Positions 1 to 6,988 of a stretch of 64,000 nucleotides of DNA are shown here, in pieces (within the stretch, counting starts at the first letter, position 1; every line of letters starts with the position of its first letter). The stretch comes from Rhodobacterales bacterium HKCCSP123 (GTDB lineage: Bacteria; Pseudomonadota; Alphaproteobacteria; Rhodobacterales; Rhodobacteraceae): assembly GCA_015689745.1 (NCBI GenBank), contig WVSO01000011.1, positions 1 to 64,000 of the forward strand. The letters run 5' to 3'. The notes below the pieces were generated by a model. The model worked only from the letters and a program-made list of their open reading frames with translations, made no database searches and was not told the DNA's origin. Made by a program: the position numbers and the translations under genes.

Positions 1-2
1 CG

Positions 3-434
3 CGCGCGAAGATCCGGGCCTGGGTGATCGAGCGGATGCGGAAGGACGCCCGGGAGAAGGCGGCAGAGGTCGCCGCAGCAGCTCCCGCCCCGACCGCCGC
101 TTCCGGCGCGAGCTACTGGGCCCGCTTCGACCTCACGAAGGCGGAAGCTGCCGCCGACGAGAGCATCGACGAGGAGGCCGTCGAGCAGGAGGTCGAACGC
201 ATCCTCGACATCGTCATGGCGATCCGGGACCCCGATGCCCTTGAGGACGCGTATCTCGAGCTGCAGGACGCAGGCCTCAATCCGCTCCGGCTGCTTGGCG
301 AGGTCCAGCGCGAGGGATCGGAGGCTCTGCGCTACCATGAACAGGCGATCCTTGATCTGGAAGCGCGGCGCAGCAGCCTGTTGCGGGACTGGAGACTGCT
401 CCGGCGCGGGATGGCGCCCCCCAGGAAACGCTGA
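3..434 (+). CDS. hypothetical protein, 5' end outside the window
   Basis: The frame is open from the left window edge, so the gene probably begins before the window. Internal starts exist (GTG at 24, ATG at 36) but neither has a clear ribosome binding site. The visible part is about 140 residues: an Ala-rich stretch, then a strongly charged, probably helical segment from about residue 50 to the Arg/Lys-rich C-terminus (ending PPRKR). There is no signal peptide or membrane segment. I do not recognise the family. It points the same way as the small operon at 653-2017 but is separated from it by a regulatory-looking gap, so it is probably a separate transcript. Confidence 0.5.
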   Translation, partial: RAKIRAWVIERMRKDAREKAAEVAAAAPAPTAASGASYWARFDLTKAEAAADESIDEEAVEQEVERILDIVMAIRDPDALEDAYLELQDAGLNPLRLLGEVQREGSEALRYHEQAILDLEARRSSLLRDWRLLRRGMAPPRKR

Positions 435-501
435 GCGTGGCCCAGGTGCCATGTGGGGCGGGCGCCGAAGCGACCCCGCCAGATTCGAGGCGCTCCAGAA
501 G

Positions 502-518
502 GTGGATAATTATCCACA
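502..518. promoter_or_regulatory. 16-bp perfect palindrome containing a DnaA-box match
   Basis: Positions 502-517 read GTGGATAATTATCCAC, a perfect palindrome. The right half plus the next base gives TTATCCACA (510-518), an exact match to the classical DnaA box TTATNCACA. The left half is the inverse box with one mismatch at its outer base. This could be a DnaA-responsive site or an operator for an unrelated dimeric regulator. A replication origin is unlikely because no further boxes were noticed nearby. Confidence 0.5.
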
Positions 519-556
519 AAAACAAATAGATAGACGCAATATGTCGTGTCTGCTAT

Positions 557-571
557 CCGTTTGGCAAACGG
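557..571. promoter_or_regulatory. 15-bp inverted repeat, operator-like
   Basis: CCGTTTG and CAAACGG are perfect inverted 7-base arms separated by one G. The dyad lies about 80 bases before the leader ORF at 653 and just after an AT-rich patch, a usual place for a dimeric regulator site. No regulator gene was recognised next to it. Confidence 0.4.
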
Positions 572-652
572 GGTCGAGCATCGCGTCGGACGTTGGGTCT
601 GTGCTCTGAAGCGTGACAGTCGCGCCCCATTCTCAGATACGGAGGCCATGCC

Positions 653-748
653 ATGACGACCCGAGTGACGATCCCGCTGGCTACGCGATTGAGGCGCGCT
701 CCGCGCCGCGTCACCGCGGCCCTGCGCCGTGTGGAGCTGCGCCGATGA
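653..748 (+). CDS. 31-residue Arg-rich leader ORF, coupled to the next gene
   Basis: An ATG at 653 follows a good ribosome binding site (GGAGG at 641-645). It opens a 31-codon frame whose product begins MTTRVTIPLATRLRR and ends VELRR, with about ten arginines. Its TGA (746-748) overlaps the ATG of the next gene (745-747) as ATGA. That next ATG has no good binding site of its own, so ribosomes finishing this small ORF may start the next gene. It may be a translational leader or a small basic protein; nothing else about its function can be seen. Confidence 0.45.
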   Translation: MTTRVTIPLATRLRRAPRRVTAALRRVELRR

Positions 749-1437
749 CCCTGCCAAAGATGCCTGACCCGCAGGACTTCGATCTCGCCAGTTTCGGCGC
801 GATGCTCTGGCGCCGCATCGCCCTGCCGAACGAAGACCCCGGCTCCTTCGAGCTCTTTCGCGACGCCATGTTCCAGGACCTGCAGCCGATGACGCCCTAC
901 GAAGCCGTGATCGTCGACAACCTGATCCGGGTTGAATGGGCCATTCTCGAGCACCGCCGAATGCAGGACGCAATCCTGCGGAAAGGCATGCTGGACGCGG
1001 CCCGCGACCGGCTTTTCGCCGTTCGGACGGCGGAACACGGCCGCGCCTTGACGGCGTTCGAGGCTCAGTTCGAGGAGGATGACGAGGGCGTAGACGAGGA
1101 CGTGGACGAAGACGAAGACGAAATCGAGGATCAAGACGGAGAGGTCTGGGAGGAGCCACCCTGCTTCGATGCCGACGCGGTGGAGGCCGAGGCCAGGGTG
1201 CTGCTGGATCAACTGGGCTCCGGTGACCCCGCTGAGGTTGCCAAGGCCGATCGTCTCCTCTTGAAGCTCGGGACGTCGCGCATGGACCTCATGGTCGAGG
1301 TCTGGGGCAAGGTCTCCGGGTCGATCGCCCGGCACGAAGGAATCATCCGCGACAACGAAGGCCGTCGCCGTGAGATCCAGAGGGACCTCGAGGCCTTGCA
1401 ACGCCGCCGACCCATCGAAGGGTCACTTGCCTCATGA
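745..1437 (+). CDS. acidic hypothetical protein (230 aa)
   Basis: I chose the ATG at 745, which overlaps the stop of the upstream leader ORF. An in-frame start at 613 would add 44 unnatural-looking residues. The product has a helical N-terminal region (about residues 30-110, including PYEAVIVDNLIRVEWAILEH), a very acidic Asp/Glu-rich linker (about 113-140) and a charged, probably coiled-coil C-terminus. There is no signal peptide. I recall similar uncharacterised proteins in Rhodobacterales, often followed by a partner with the motif KSTGPRSAAGKAR, as here. The stop overlaps the next start (ATGA at 1434-1437), so the two proteins are probably made together. Function unknown. Confidence 0.7.
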   Translation: MTLPKMPDPQDFDLASFGAMLWRRIALPNEDPGSFELFRDAMFQDLQPMTPYEAVIVDNLIRVEWAILEHRRMQDAILRKGMLDAARDRLFAVRTAEHGRALTAFEAQFEEDDEGVDEDVDEDEDEIEDQDGEVWEEPPCFDADAVEAEARVLLDQLGSGDPAEVAKADRLLLKLGTSRMDLMVEVWGKVSGSIARHEGIIRDNEGRRREIQRDLEALQRRRPIEGSLAS

Positions 1438-2017
1438 CCCCGCTCCCCTCCATCGCCGCGCGCAACCTGGCCAATGCCAAAAAGAGCACCGGGCCAAGGA
1501 GCGCGGCGGGCAAGGCCCGGGCGTCGGGCAATGCGATCCGTCATGGGGCGATGGCCGCGCCACCTGAGAGGGTGGTCGGGTGGTCTTGCGCTGGCTGTCC
1601 ATCATTCTGAACAGGCCCGTGCTCACCATGGCGGAGCTGGACATGGTGCGGCCCGCGGTCCGCCGTGCGCTCGCTCTCGCCGAGGCCGAGGCACGCCATG
1701 TGCAGGCCGTCGCGGCCTTGCAGGCGTTCGAGGCGGGCGAGGCGGAGCCCTCGCCAGCGCTTCTGTCGGATCTCGAGTTCAGCAGGACGCTCGCGCAGCT
1801 CTCGCAACACGGGCAGGGCGACCGCGGCCTGACGCGCCTTGCCAATGATCTTTTTTCCAAGGTGTCCCAACGGATCGAAGATGAGATCGCTCCGGGCGGA
1901 AAGCGCCACCGGCTCCTCCAGCGCTACGCCGCAGAGACGAAATCCGCGCGCAAAGCGGCCTTCAGAGCCTGGCTCGAGGCGGAGGAAGAAGAGAGGGGGA
2001 TCTTGGAAAATGCCTGA
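1434..2017 (+). pseudogene. STGPRSAAGKAR-motif hypothetical gene split by a frameshift
   Basis: Translation from the ATG at 1434 gives an N-terminus with the recognisable motif NAKKSTGPRSAAGKARASGN, then hits TGA at 1608-1610. A second frame, open from about 1580 to the TGA at 2015-2017, continues with plausible protein (LSIILNRPVLTMAELD and onward, about 145 residues of charged helix). Joining the frames near 1575-1590 restores one protein of about 190 residues. The gene overlaps the stop of its upstream partner by ATGA. The family, known from the GPR-x-x-x-GKAR motif, is widespread but to my knowledge uncharacterised. The break may be a true mutation, a sequencing error in the GGTGGTCGGGTGGTC repeat, or a recoding site. 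Confidence 0.6.
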
Positions 2018-2408
2018 TTTCCCGAAACGAACCCAGATGCAACCTTGGGTTGTCTTTCCTGATGGGTCTTCCGGGACAGGGCCGCGCGGGGCCTCGATCT
2101 GTCCTCTGCCGCCGCCAAGCCGGGGAGAGACGGCGTTCCCGGTCTCCGGTGCCAGGTCCCAAGCCGGTCGTCAGGACAAGGGGGGGCGAATGCCCGATAA
2201 CGCGTCTTCTCCACACGAAAGATGTGATCTCTTGCCACCGGTGTCGGGCAGCCCGACCGTCAAAGGCCCGGGTCACCGGCCCATCGAGGCGTGACCTGAC
2301 GGGCACACATCTGCCAAACGTCGCTCGACAGCAGCGAATCGCTTTCAGGCCGTAAGCGCATTCTGTAAATATCAGGCGAAATCCGAAGTCTTATTGGAGC
2401 TTATGGAC
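2018..2408. other. intergenic region, no gene seen
   Basis: No convincing gene is present. A weak 6-bp hairpin (AACCCA at 2030-2035 with TGGGTT at 2046-2051, followed by GTCTTTCC) may end the upstream operon. The last 60 bases before the barrel gene are more AT-rich and probably carry its promoter. Confidence 0.4.
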
Positions 2409-3161
2409 ATGATCTCTCGTCACATTTTGGCCGCTCTCGCCGGCTTCACTGTCACCGCCAGCGCCGCCCTTGCCGGTGGTGTCGTCGAAACACCCGAGCC
2501 TCCCGTCGTCATCGCACCCGTGGCACCGGTCCTCGCTTTTGAGGGGCTCTACGCAGGTTTGTCCCTCGGTATGGCCTCCGCAGAACTCGACTATTCACCT
2601 CTCGAGGACGACGAGGAGTGCGATGGGTATGAATGCGACCTGATGGAAGCACTGGTGGAGTTTCTCGAGTTTGACGAAGACGGTCATGCATATGGCGGCT
2701 TCGTCGGCTACAACGTACAGCGTGGAAACGTCGTGTTCGGCGGTGAAGTACGTGGTCTGATGTTCAACGACGTGAGTCGCACCTATGACTTTGACCGCGA
2801 ATTTTTTTCGACCAACCAACTTTATATCAATGGTTATGATGGCGACTTTCCATCCGCGAGCCTTGAAGTCGACTATGTCGTCGATCTGCGCGCTCGCGCT
2901 GGTTTTGCCGCAGGTGACGCTCTGATCTACGGGGCAGCTGGTTGGTCCCGTGCCGGCTTGAGCGGCGAAATGTGCGCCTATGGCTCCTGTGAGAGCATGG
3001 ATGACACGGCGTCGGGTCCAAATGCAGGTGTCGGTGTCGAGTACAATGTCACTGAGAGCCTTTTCGTCGGCGCGGATTACACGATGCGCTGGCTCGAAAT
3101 TGATGGTGGACCAGATCTCGACCTGAATACGCTCACCCTGCGCGGGGGCTTCCGCTTCTGA
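2409..3161 (+). CDS. outer-membrane beta-barrel protein, Omp25/31-like porin family
   Basis: This 250-residue protein has a signal peptide (MISRHILAALAGFTVTASAALA) followed by a mature start GGVVETPEPPVVI. It then shows alternating aromatic and polar strands (FEGLYAGLSLG, GGFVGYNVQRGNVVFGGEV, ARAGFAAGDALIYGAAGWS, VGVEYNVTESLFVGADYTM) and ends in FRF, the terminal aromatic signature of outer-membrane barrels. Acidic runs near residues 55-80 probably form surface loops. I chose the ATG at 2409 because GGAG lies 9 bases upstream; ATG 2403 and TTG 2394 are in frame but badly spaced. It is expected in the outer membrane as a small porin-like or structural barrel. A strong terminator follows at once, so it is probably a single-gene transcript. 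Confidence 0.85.
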   Translation: MISRHILAALAGFTVTASAALAGGVVETPEPPVVIAPVAPVLAFEGLYAGLSLGMASAELDYSPLEDDEECDGYECDLMEALVEFLEFDEDGHAYGGFVGYNVQRGNVVFGGEVRGLMFNDVSRTYDFDREFFSTNQLYINGYDGDFPSASLEVDYVVDLRARAGFAAGDALIYGAAGWSRAGLSGEMCAYGSCESMDDTASGPNAGVGVEYNVTESLFVGADYTMRWLEIDGGPDLDLNTLTLRGGFRF

Positions 3162-3180
3162 GTGGGTCAATCTAAGCATG

Positions 3181-3208
3181 AAGGGCCACGCCGAGGCGTG
3201 GCCCTTTT
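3181..3208 (+). terminator. strong rho-independent terminator after the barrel gene
   Basis: AAGGGCCACGCC (3181-3192) pairs perfectly with GGCGTGGCCCTT (3195-3206) and is followed by TT. The usable stem is about 11 bp with a four-base loop. The hairpin ends 15 bases before the next ATG at 3223. Confidence 0.85.
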
Positions 3209-3222
3209 CCTTTTGAGGCTCC

Positions 3223-4263
3223 ATGAAGACGATCAAGCTCCCCAGAAATACAGGTTTGATCTTCGAGGCCCTGCCAGCAGATCGACGGGTGCTCGTCCGT
3301 GTCGAGGACAATGGCCGCCCCAATTATGTTTGGCCCAACCGGCTTGCGCTCCCGCCGAAGGTCCTGAAAAGCGCCACCGCAAAAGCCATGCGGTTCCTTT
3401 ACCCGCCCAAGGAGCCGATCTCGTTCGAACATGTGCCTTGGATGATCAACTTGTGCGCAGACGCAGACGATTACGGCTATGCGATGGCTGCACTGTCAAA
3501 AACCTTCACGGACACGCCAATCTTCAATCACCCCGACGGCATCCTGCGGACGCGCCGCGATCGCGCGGCGGCCCTTCTCGAGGGCATAGAGGCATTGGAA
3601 ATCCCGACTTGCGTACGCTTCAGGCCAAAGACGCTGTCCGACTTCGAGGAGACGTTCCAGAAGAACTCCTTCACGTACCCGGTTCTCGTTCGACCAGAGC
3701 GCTCGCAGACCGGAAAGGACCTCGTGAAAATCAATACCCCGATTGAGTGGCGCCAGCTTGAGGGAATGCGCTGGTCAGATCGGGCCTTTTACATGACGCA
3801 GTACGTCGAGTTCTCCGACGTGACCTCTGAGGGAACGCGCGCGTATTTCAAGCTCCGAATCCTTGTCTGCGGTGACACGTTCTTCGTTCGACAGGCCTTA
3901 ATGTCTGACAAATGGATGGTGCATGTCAGCACATCAAGCCGGGACAGATCTGCCTCAGAGGATGAGTGGGCACGCATGCAGATGTTGCGTAACCATCCGA
4001 AGGTCGAGGAGATCGCTCGCGTCGCAAGAGAACAGTTTTCGTTGGATGTTTTTGGGATCGATCTCGGGTATCTGCCAAACGAAGACAGGTTCGTGTTCTT
4101 CGAGGCAACGGCTGCGATCTCGATCTATGAAACGACGAAGGCGACGCAAGGGCACTTGTATCCTGCCCTTTTCGACTACCGTGTGAAGGGCGAACAGGAG
4201 ATCGCCAAACTCCTGCGCACACCGGAGAAATGGCGCGCTGCGAGGACACAGGCCGTAGGCTGA
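3223..4263 (+). CDS. ATP-grasp-like protein of unknown substrate
   Basis: This is a soluble protein of 346 residues with a GAGG ribosome site before ATG 3223. The layout recalls uncharacterised ATP-grasp proteins: an N-terminal domain, then HPDGILRTRRDRAAALL (about residue 103), FTYPVLVRPERSQTGKDLVKI (a lysine-containing beta region, about 149), and near the C-terminus FGIDLGYLPNEDRFVFFEATAA, which resembles the metal-binding strand with a late Glu. ATP-grasp enzymes ligate a carboxylate to an amine or thiol using ATP, but nothing here shows the substrate. The gene starts 15 bases after a terminator, so its promoter must overlap the hairpin or it depends on read-through. Confidence 0.55.
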   Translation: MKTIKLPRNTGLIFEALPADRRVLVRVEDNGRPNYVWPNRLALPPKVLKSATAKAMRFLYPPKEPISFEHVPWMINLCADADDYGYAMAALSKTFTDTPIFNHPDGILRTRRDRAAALLEGIEALEIPTCVRFRPKTLSDFEETFQKNSFTYPVLVRPERSQTGKDLVKINTPIEWRQLEGMRWSDRAFYMTQYVEFSDVTSEGTRAYFKLRILVCGDTFFVRQALMSDKWMVHVSTSSRDRSASEDEWARMQMLRNHPKVEEIARVAREQFSLDVFGIDLGYLPNEDRFVFFEATAAISIYETTKATQGHLYPALFDYRVKGEQEIAKLLRTPEKWRAARTQAVG

Positions 4264-4684
4264 CGAAGTCTGGTTCAACGGTTAGAACTCGATCACAGCG
4301 CGAGATTTCGTCTACCGGACAAGATCAGGGGGACACATGCCCGATCTTTGCGTTGCCTGAGCGCATGTGCCTTTTCGTGATCCTGTCGGGCCTGGTCGTC
4401 GGCCCCACAAAGACCGGATAGTCATCTTCCGGTTCTACAGTAGACCGCTCAGCTCAGGTCGGCTTCGACAGCCGTAGCAAGGTCTCGGGGATCAGTCATA
4501 CTGGACACGTCGGCCCCGCGTTTCTGTAGGAGCGCATACCTGGCGACGTAGGTGTCCGCTTCCTGACGCCGCGTCTCGGGGCTTTGTGTTGCGTCCGTGG
4601 CAATCGACACGGCGAGTGCGCCCCAGGAATACCTGCTAAATGGGATAACCGCTTCCGACAGAGGAGGCTGCCCGCCGGACGCCC
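4264..4684. other. intergenic region with a possible gene remnant
   Basis: No complete gene is visible. The minus strand of 4449-4690 keeps one open, natural-looking frame (listed separately). The rest shows nothing recognisable. A GGAGG at 4663-4667 sits too far from the ATG at 4685 to be its usual ribosome site. Confidence 0.4.
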
Positions 4685-4690
4685 ATGATG
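4449..4690 (-). pseudogene. possible C-terminal fragment of an unidentified protein
   Basis: On the minus strand a frame without stops runs into a TGA at 4449-4451. Its last part reads naturally (ETRRQEADTYVARYALLQK, then SSMTDPRDLATAVEADLS). The frame has no good start; a GTG near 4613 would give about 53 residues and an ATG inside only 16. It may be a decayed C-terminus, a small real gene, or chance in GC-rich DNA. I cannot name a family. Confidence 0.25.
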
Positions 4691-5413
4691 AACCTCGACA
4701 GCTTCGCCGCCGCCTTGATCGATGCTCACGGCACGAATTCCCGGTTCGTGCCCGACCTGCCGCAGCTGTCGCAGGCCGATATCCGCGCCGTGCAGGCGCG
4801 AGTCAGTGCAGCGCTAGGCCCGGTCGCGGGGTTCAAGATCGGACGGGCCATCGACGGCACCCCGTCCCTCGCCCCGATCGCCGCGCGTTACGTCGTCGCC
4901 GACGGTGGCACCCGCACCGTAAGGGACAGGCTCGGCATCGAGCTTGAACTCGGGTTCGAGATCATCGCTCCGATCCCGCGGGGCGGCCTGCCGGCGCGCC
5001 CGGAGCGCCACGTAAGACCCTGCGTCGTTCTGGAACTCGTCGATCCCCGTCTCAAGGGCGCCGAGGCCGAGCGACCGGACCTGAAGCTCGCGGATTTCCA
5101 GATCAATGCCGGGCTCGTCGTCGGCGCTCGGCTCGAGGACTGGGACGGGAGCGACTTCCGGCTCCTCCGGGCCCACCTGCGCAGCGCGGACCGGGTCGTC
5201 ATGGACGGTCCTGTGACCGTTCCCGGAGGGTCTGCGCTGGCGAGCCTGGAGCTCCTGCTTGTCTCCCTCGGTGACCATTGCGGCGGGCTGCAGGTGGGGC
5301 AGACGGTCATCACTGGGTCGGTCTGCGGATTGCCGTGGTTCACGCCCGATGCGGACATCACGGGCCGGATCGGCGGGTTGGGCGACGTGTCGGTCAGGCT
5401 GCGAGGGACGTAG
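4685..5413 (+). CDS. 2-keto-4-pentenoate hydratase-like protein (FAH fold)
   Basis: A 242-residue protein with the layout of the MhpD/DmpE hydratase branch: an N-terminal helical part (AAALIDAHGTNSRF), VAGFKIGRA (about 47-55, the usual GyKig/FKig motif), IELELGFEIIAPIPR (about 83-97, carrying acidic metal ligands) and FQINAGLVVGARLEDW (about 139). These enzymes hydrate 2-hydroxypentadienoate-type acids late in meta-cleavage pathways. No partner genes of such a pathway are adjacent, so the true substrate is uncertain. ATG 4685 and ATG 4688 are both possible starts. Confidence 0.75.
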   Translation: MMNLDSFAAALIDAHGTNSRFVPDLPQLSQADIRAVQARVSAALGPVAGFKIGRAIDGTPSLAPIAARYVVADGGTRTVRDRLGIELELGFEIIAPIPRGGLPARPERHVRPCVVLELVDPRLKGAEAERPDLKLADFQINAGLVVGARLEDWDGSDFRLLRAHLRSADRVVMDGPVTVPGGSALASLELLLVSLGDHCGGLQVGQTVITGSVCGLPWFTPDADITGRIGGLGDVSVRLRGT

Positions 5414-5488
5414 GCCTCCGGGAGGCGCATCTGACCCACATCGGCTGACGTGCCATGCAAAATTGGCAGAGGGGCCACCGGCATTCCA

Positions 5489-5564
5489 CCAGGCAATGAC
5501 CAGACCTCCGGCCCAGCACGTGCTCCAACGAGTCATGCCGTCCGGATGAAAGGTCATTGCCTGG
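5489..5564. repeat. 13-bp perfect inverted repeat between convergent genes
   Basis: CCAGGCAATGACC (5489-5501) is repeated in perfect inverse orientation (5552-5564) with 50 bases between. It lies between the ends of two convergent genes (4685-5413 and 5616-6194). It may act as a two-way terminator stem despite the long loop, or be the remnant of a small mobile or repeat element. Confidence 0.5.
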
Positions 5565-5615
5565 CATGCAGGGCCTGTCTCGCCGGGCGGCAGGCCTGCA
5601 GGTGAACGCCGGGGC

Positions 5616-6194
5616 TCAGCTCTCCGCGTGCTCGCAGGTCACGTTGGGATTGAACGGCATCAGGACACCCATCGGGTTCTCCCTGAACAGCCAGACGTGC
5701 TGGTCGTAGTGCGGCATGAACCCATGGGCTTCGTCTCCTGCGGTTTCCGGGTCGTCCGCCATGTGATCCCACGTGCGACCGTTGAGCGTGGGCGCTTCTC
5801 CCATCCCTGCGGCTTCCCACGCCGCCTCGAACACGAGGTTCTCGACCGCAACGAGTTCCAGCGAACCGTCTGCCTGCGGTTCGTAGATGAGGATCGCAGG
5901 CTGTGCCCAGTCCGTGTGTGTCGATTGCCCGTCGACGCGAGGCTCGGTCGCCGTAATCTGCAGCATTCGCGGGTGGATGTAGTGGATGCCCATCGCTCCA
6001 AGTTCGGCAGGCAACCCCTCGCCTTCAGCCGAGACACAGTGGTTGTCCGGCGTGATATAGCCATCCGCCAGAGCCACGTTGATGTCCGTGTACTTCTCCA
6101 CGCTTGCCCGCAACGCGTCGAGATCCACTTCGTCAGCTACGGCCGACATGGGTGCCATGGCAGCGAGCAGCGCAAGGATTGCCGTCGTTCTCAT
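5616..6194 (-). CDS. exported hypothetical protein (192 aa)
   Basis: A signal peptide (MRTTAILALLAAMAPMSAVA, cleavage probably before DEVD) sends the product to the periplasm. The mature part is acidic and rich in His, Trp and Met: MGIHYIHPRMLQ near 87, then a C-terminal segment GFMPHYDQHVWLFRENPMG (about 157-175) followed by NPNVTCEH. The clustered histidines suggest metal binding, which is inference. A GGAGG-type site lies before ATG 6194. I recall similar unnamed proteins in many Proteobacteria but no proven function. It is divergent from the cytochrome gene at 6355. Confidence 0.75.
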   Translation of the reverse strand: MRTTAILALLAAMAPMSAVADEVDLDALRASVEKYTDINVALADGYITPDNHCVSAEGEGLPAELGAMGIHYIHPRMLQITATEPRVDGQSTHTDWAQPAILIYEPQADGSLELVAVENLVFEAAWEAAGMGEAPTLNGRTWDHMADDPETAGDEAHGFMPHYDQHVWLFRENPMGVLMPFNPNVTCEHAES

Positions 6195-6354
6195 TTTCTT
6201 CCTCCCCTGAGCCGACTTGAGCGAAGATCACGTCTCAATCGGCTCTCTCTCCCTACCACAAAAAGGAACGAGTCGCCTTATGTCCGTCTTGGTCTGCCGG
6301 TTCTGCTATGCTCGGCATGCTGTCACGAGTCGGCACGGAGGCAGAGAAGACCCG

Positions 6355-6741
6355 ATGTGGAGGAGAACCATCCCGGCCTGTTGCCCCGTGCTGATCGTTG
6401 CGCTCCTTGCGCCGCTCGCTGCCTATGGCGAGGAACGACCCTCTCCCGATTGGTCCGATGTGAGCGCGATTTTCGAGGAACGGTGCGTCATGTGCCATTC
6501 GGTCGACGCGGGTGCGTCGAGGGGGCTGCGACTGGACGACTATGACGCCGCGCTGGCAGGAAGCGACCGGGGCCCCGTCCTGTTGTCCGGAGACGCCGCG
6601 CGCAGTGAACTGATGCGCCGCTTGCTCGGCGAAAGCACCCCACGCATGCCATTCCTCAGCCGCGCACTGCCGGACGACCAGATCGCGGTGATCGAAGCCT
6701 GGATCATCGCCGGCATGCCGGACGAGCGTGGATCTCGCTAG
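6355..6741 (+). CDS. small c-type cytochrome domain protein
   Basis: A signal peptide (MWRRTIPACCPVLIVALLAPLAAYG) is followed by a compact domain with one haem-binding motif CVMCH (Cys44, Cys47, His48). A likely distal Met occurs in TPRMPFLSRALPDDQ. The context around CVMCHS...GLRLDDYDAALAG resembles the Planctomycete-type cytochrome C domain often fused to larger proteins, here free-standing at 128 residues. It should be a periplasmic electron carrier; its partner is not evident. I chose ATG 6355, since an upstream in-frame start at 6217 would add 46 non-natural residues. A 247-base gap separates it from the next operon. Confidence 0.8.
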   Translation: MWRRTIPACCPVLIVALLAPLAAYGEERPSPDWSDVSAIFEERCVMCHSVDAGASRGLRLDDYDAALAGSDRGPVLLSGDAARSELMRRLLGESTPRMPFLSRALPDDQIAVIEAWIIAGMPDERGSR

Positions 6742-6988
6742 GCAACGTCATGGAGCGACGTTCCGCCCCGTGACCTTCCAACTGCCAGCGCGGAGACAGG
6801 TGGCGTGCTCGGCCAGTCCTCGGGGCGGGCAGGGGAAGGATCCTGGTCGCCGGTACGTGAGACCGCGGGGCGAGCATGTCTCTTCCCCGATCCTCGGAAG
6901 TGAACTGACGAGGGTTCACGGGAGTCCAGACGCTCGCTAAGCTCGGTACGGCAAGCCCTTGTTTCGTCCATGCCGGAAGGAGCGTCTC

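Larger units (their letters stand above)
435..652. other. intergenic region with two dyads and an AT-rich patch
   Basis: This stretch separates the first gene from the leader ORF at 653. It holds a 16-bp palindrome containing a DnaA box, an AT-rich patch at about 518-545, and a second dyad at 557-571. I see no convincing protein-coding frame in it. It is best read as the control region of the 653-2017 operon. Confidence 0.6.

Noticed and set aside
502-518. Replication origin suggested by the DnaA box
   Set aside because: Only one exact box and one near match were seen, with no dnaA, repABC or other replication genes nearby.
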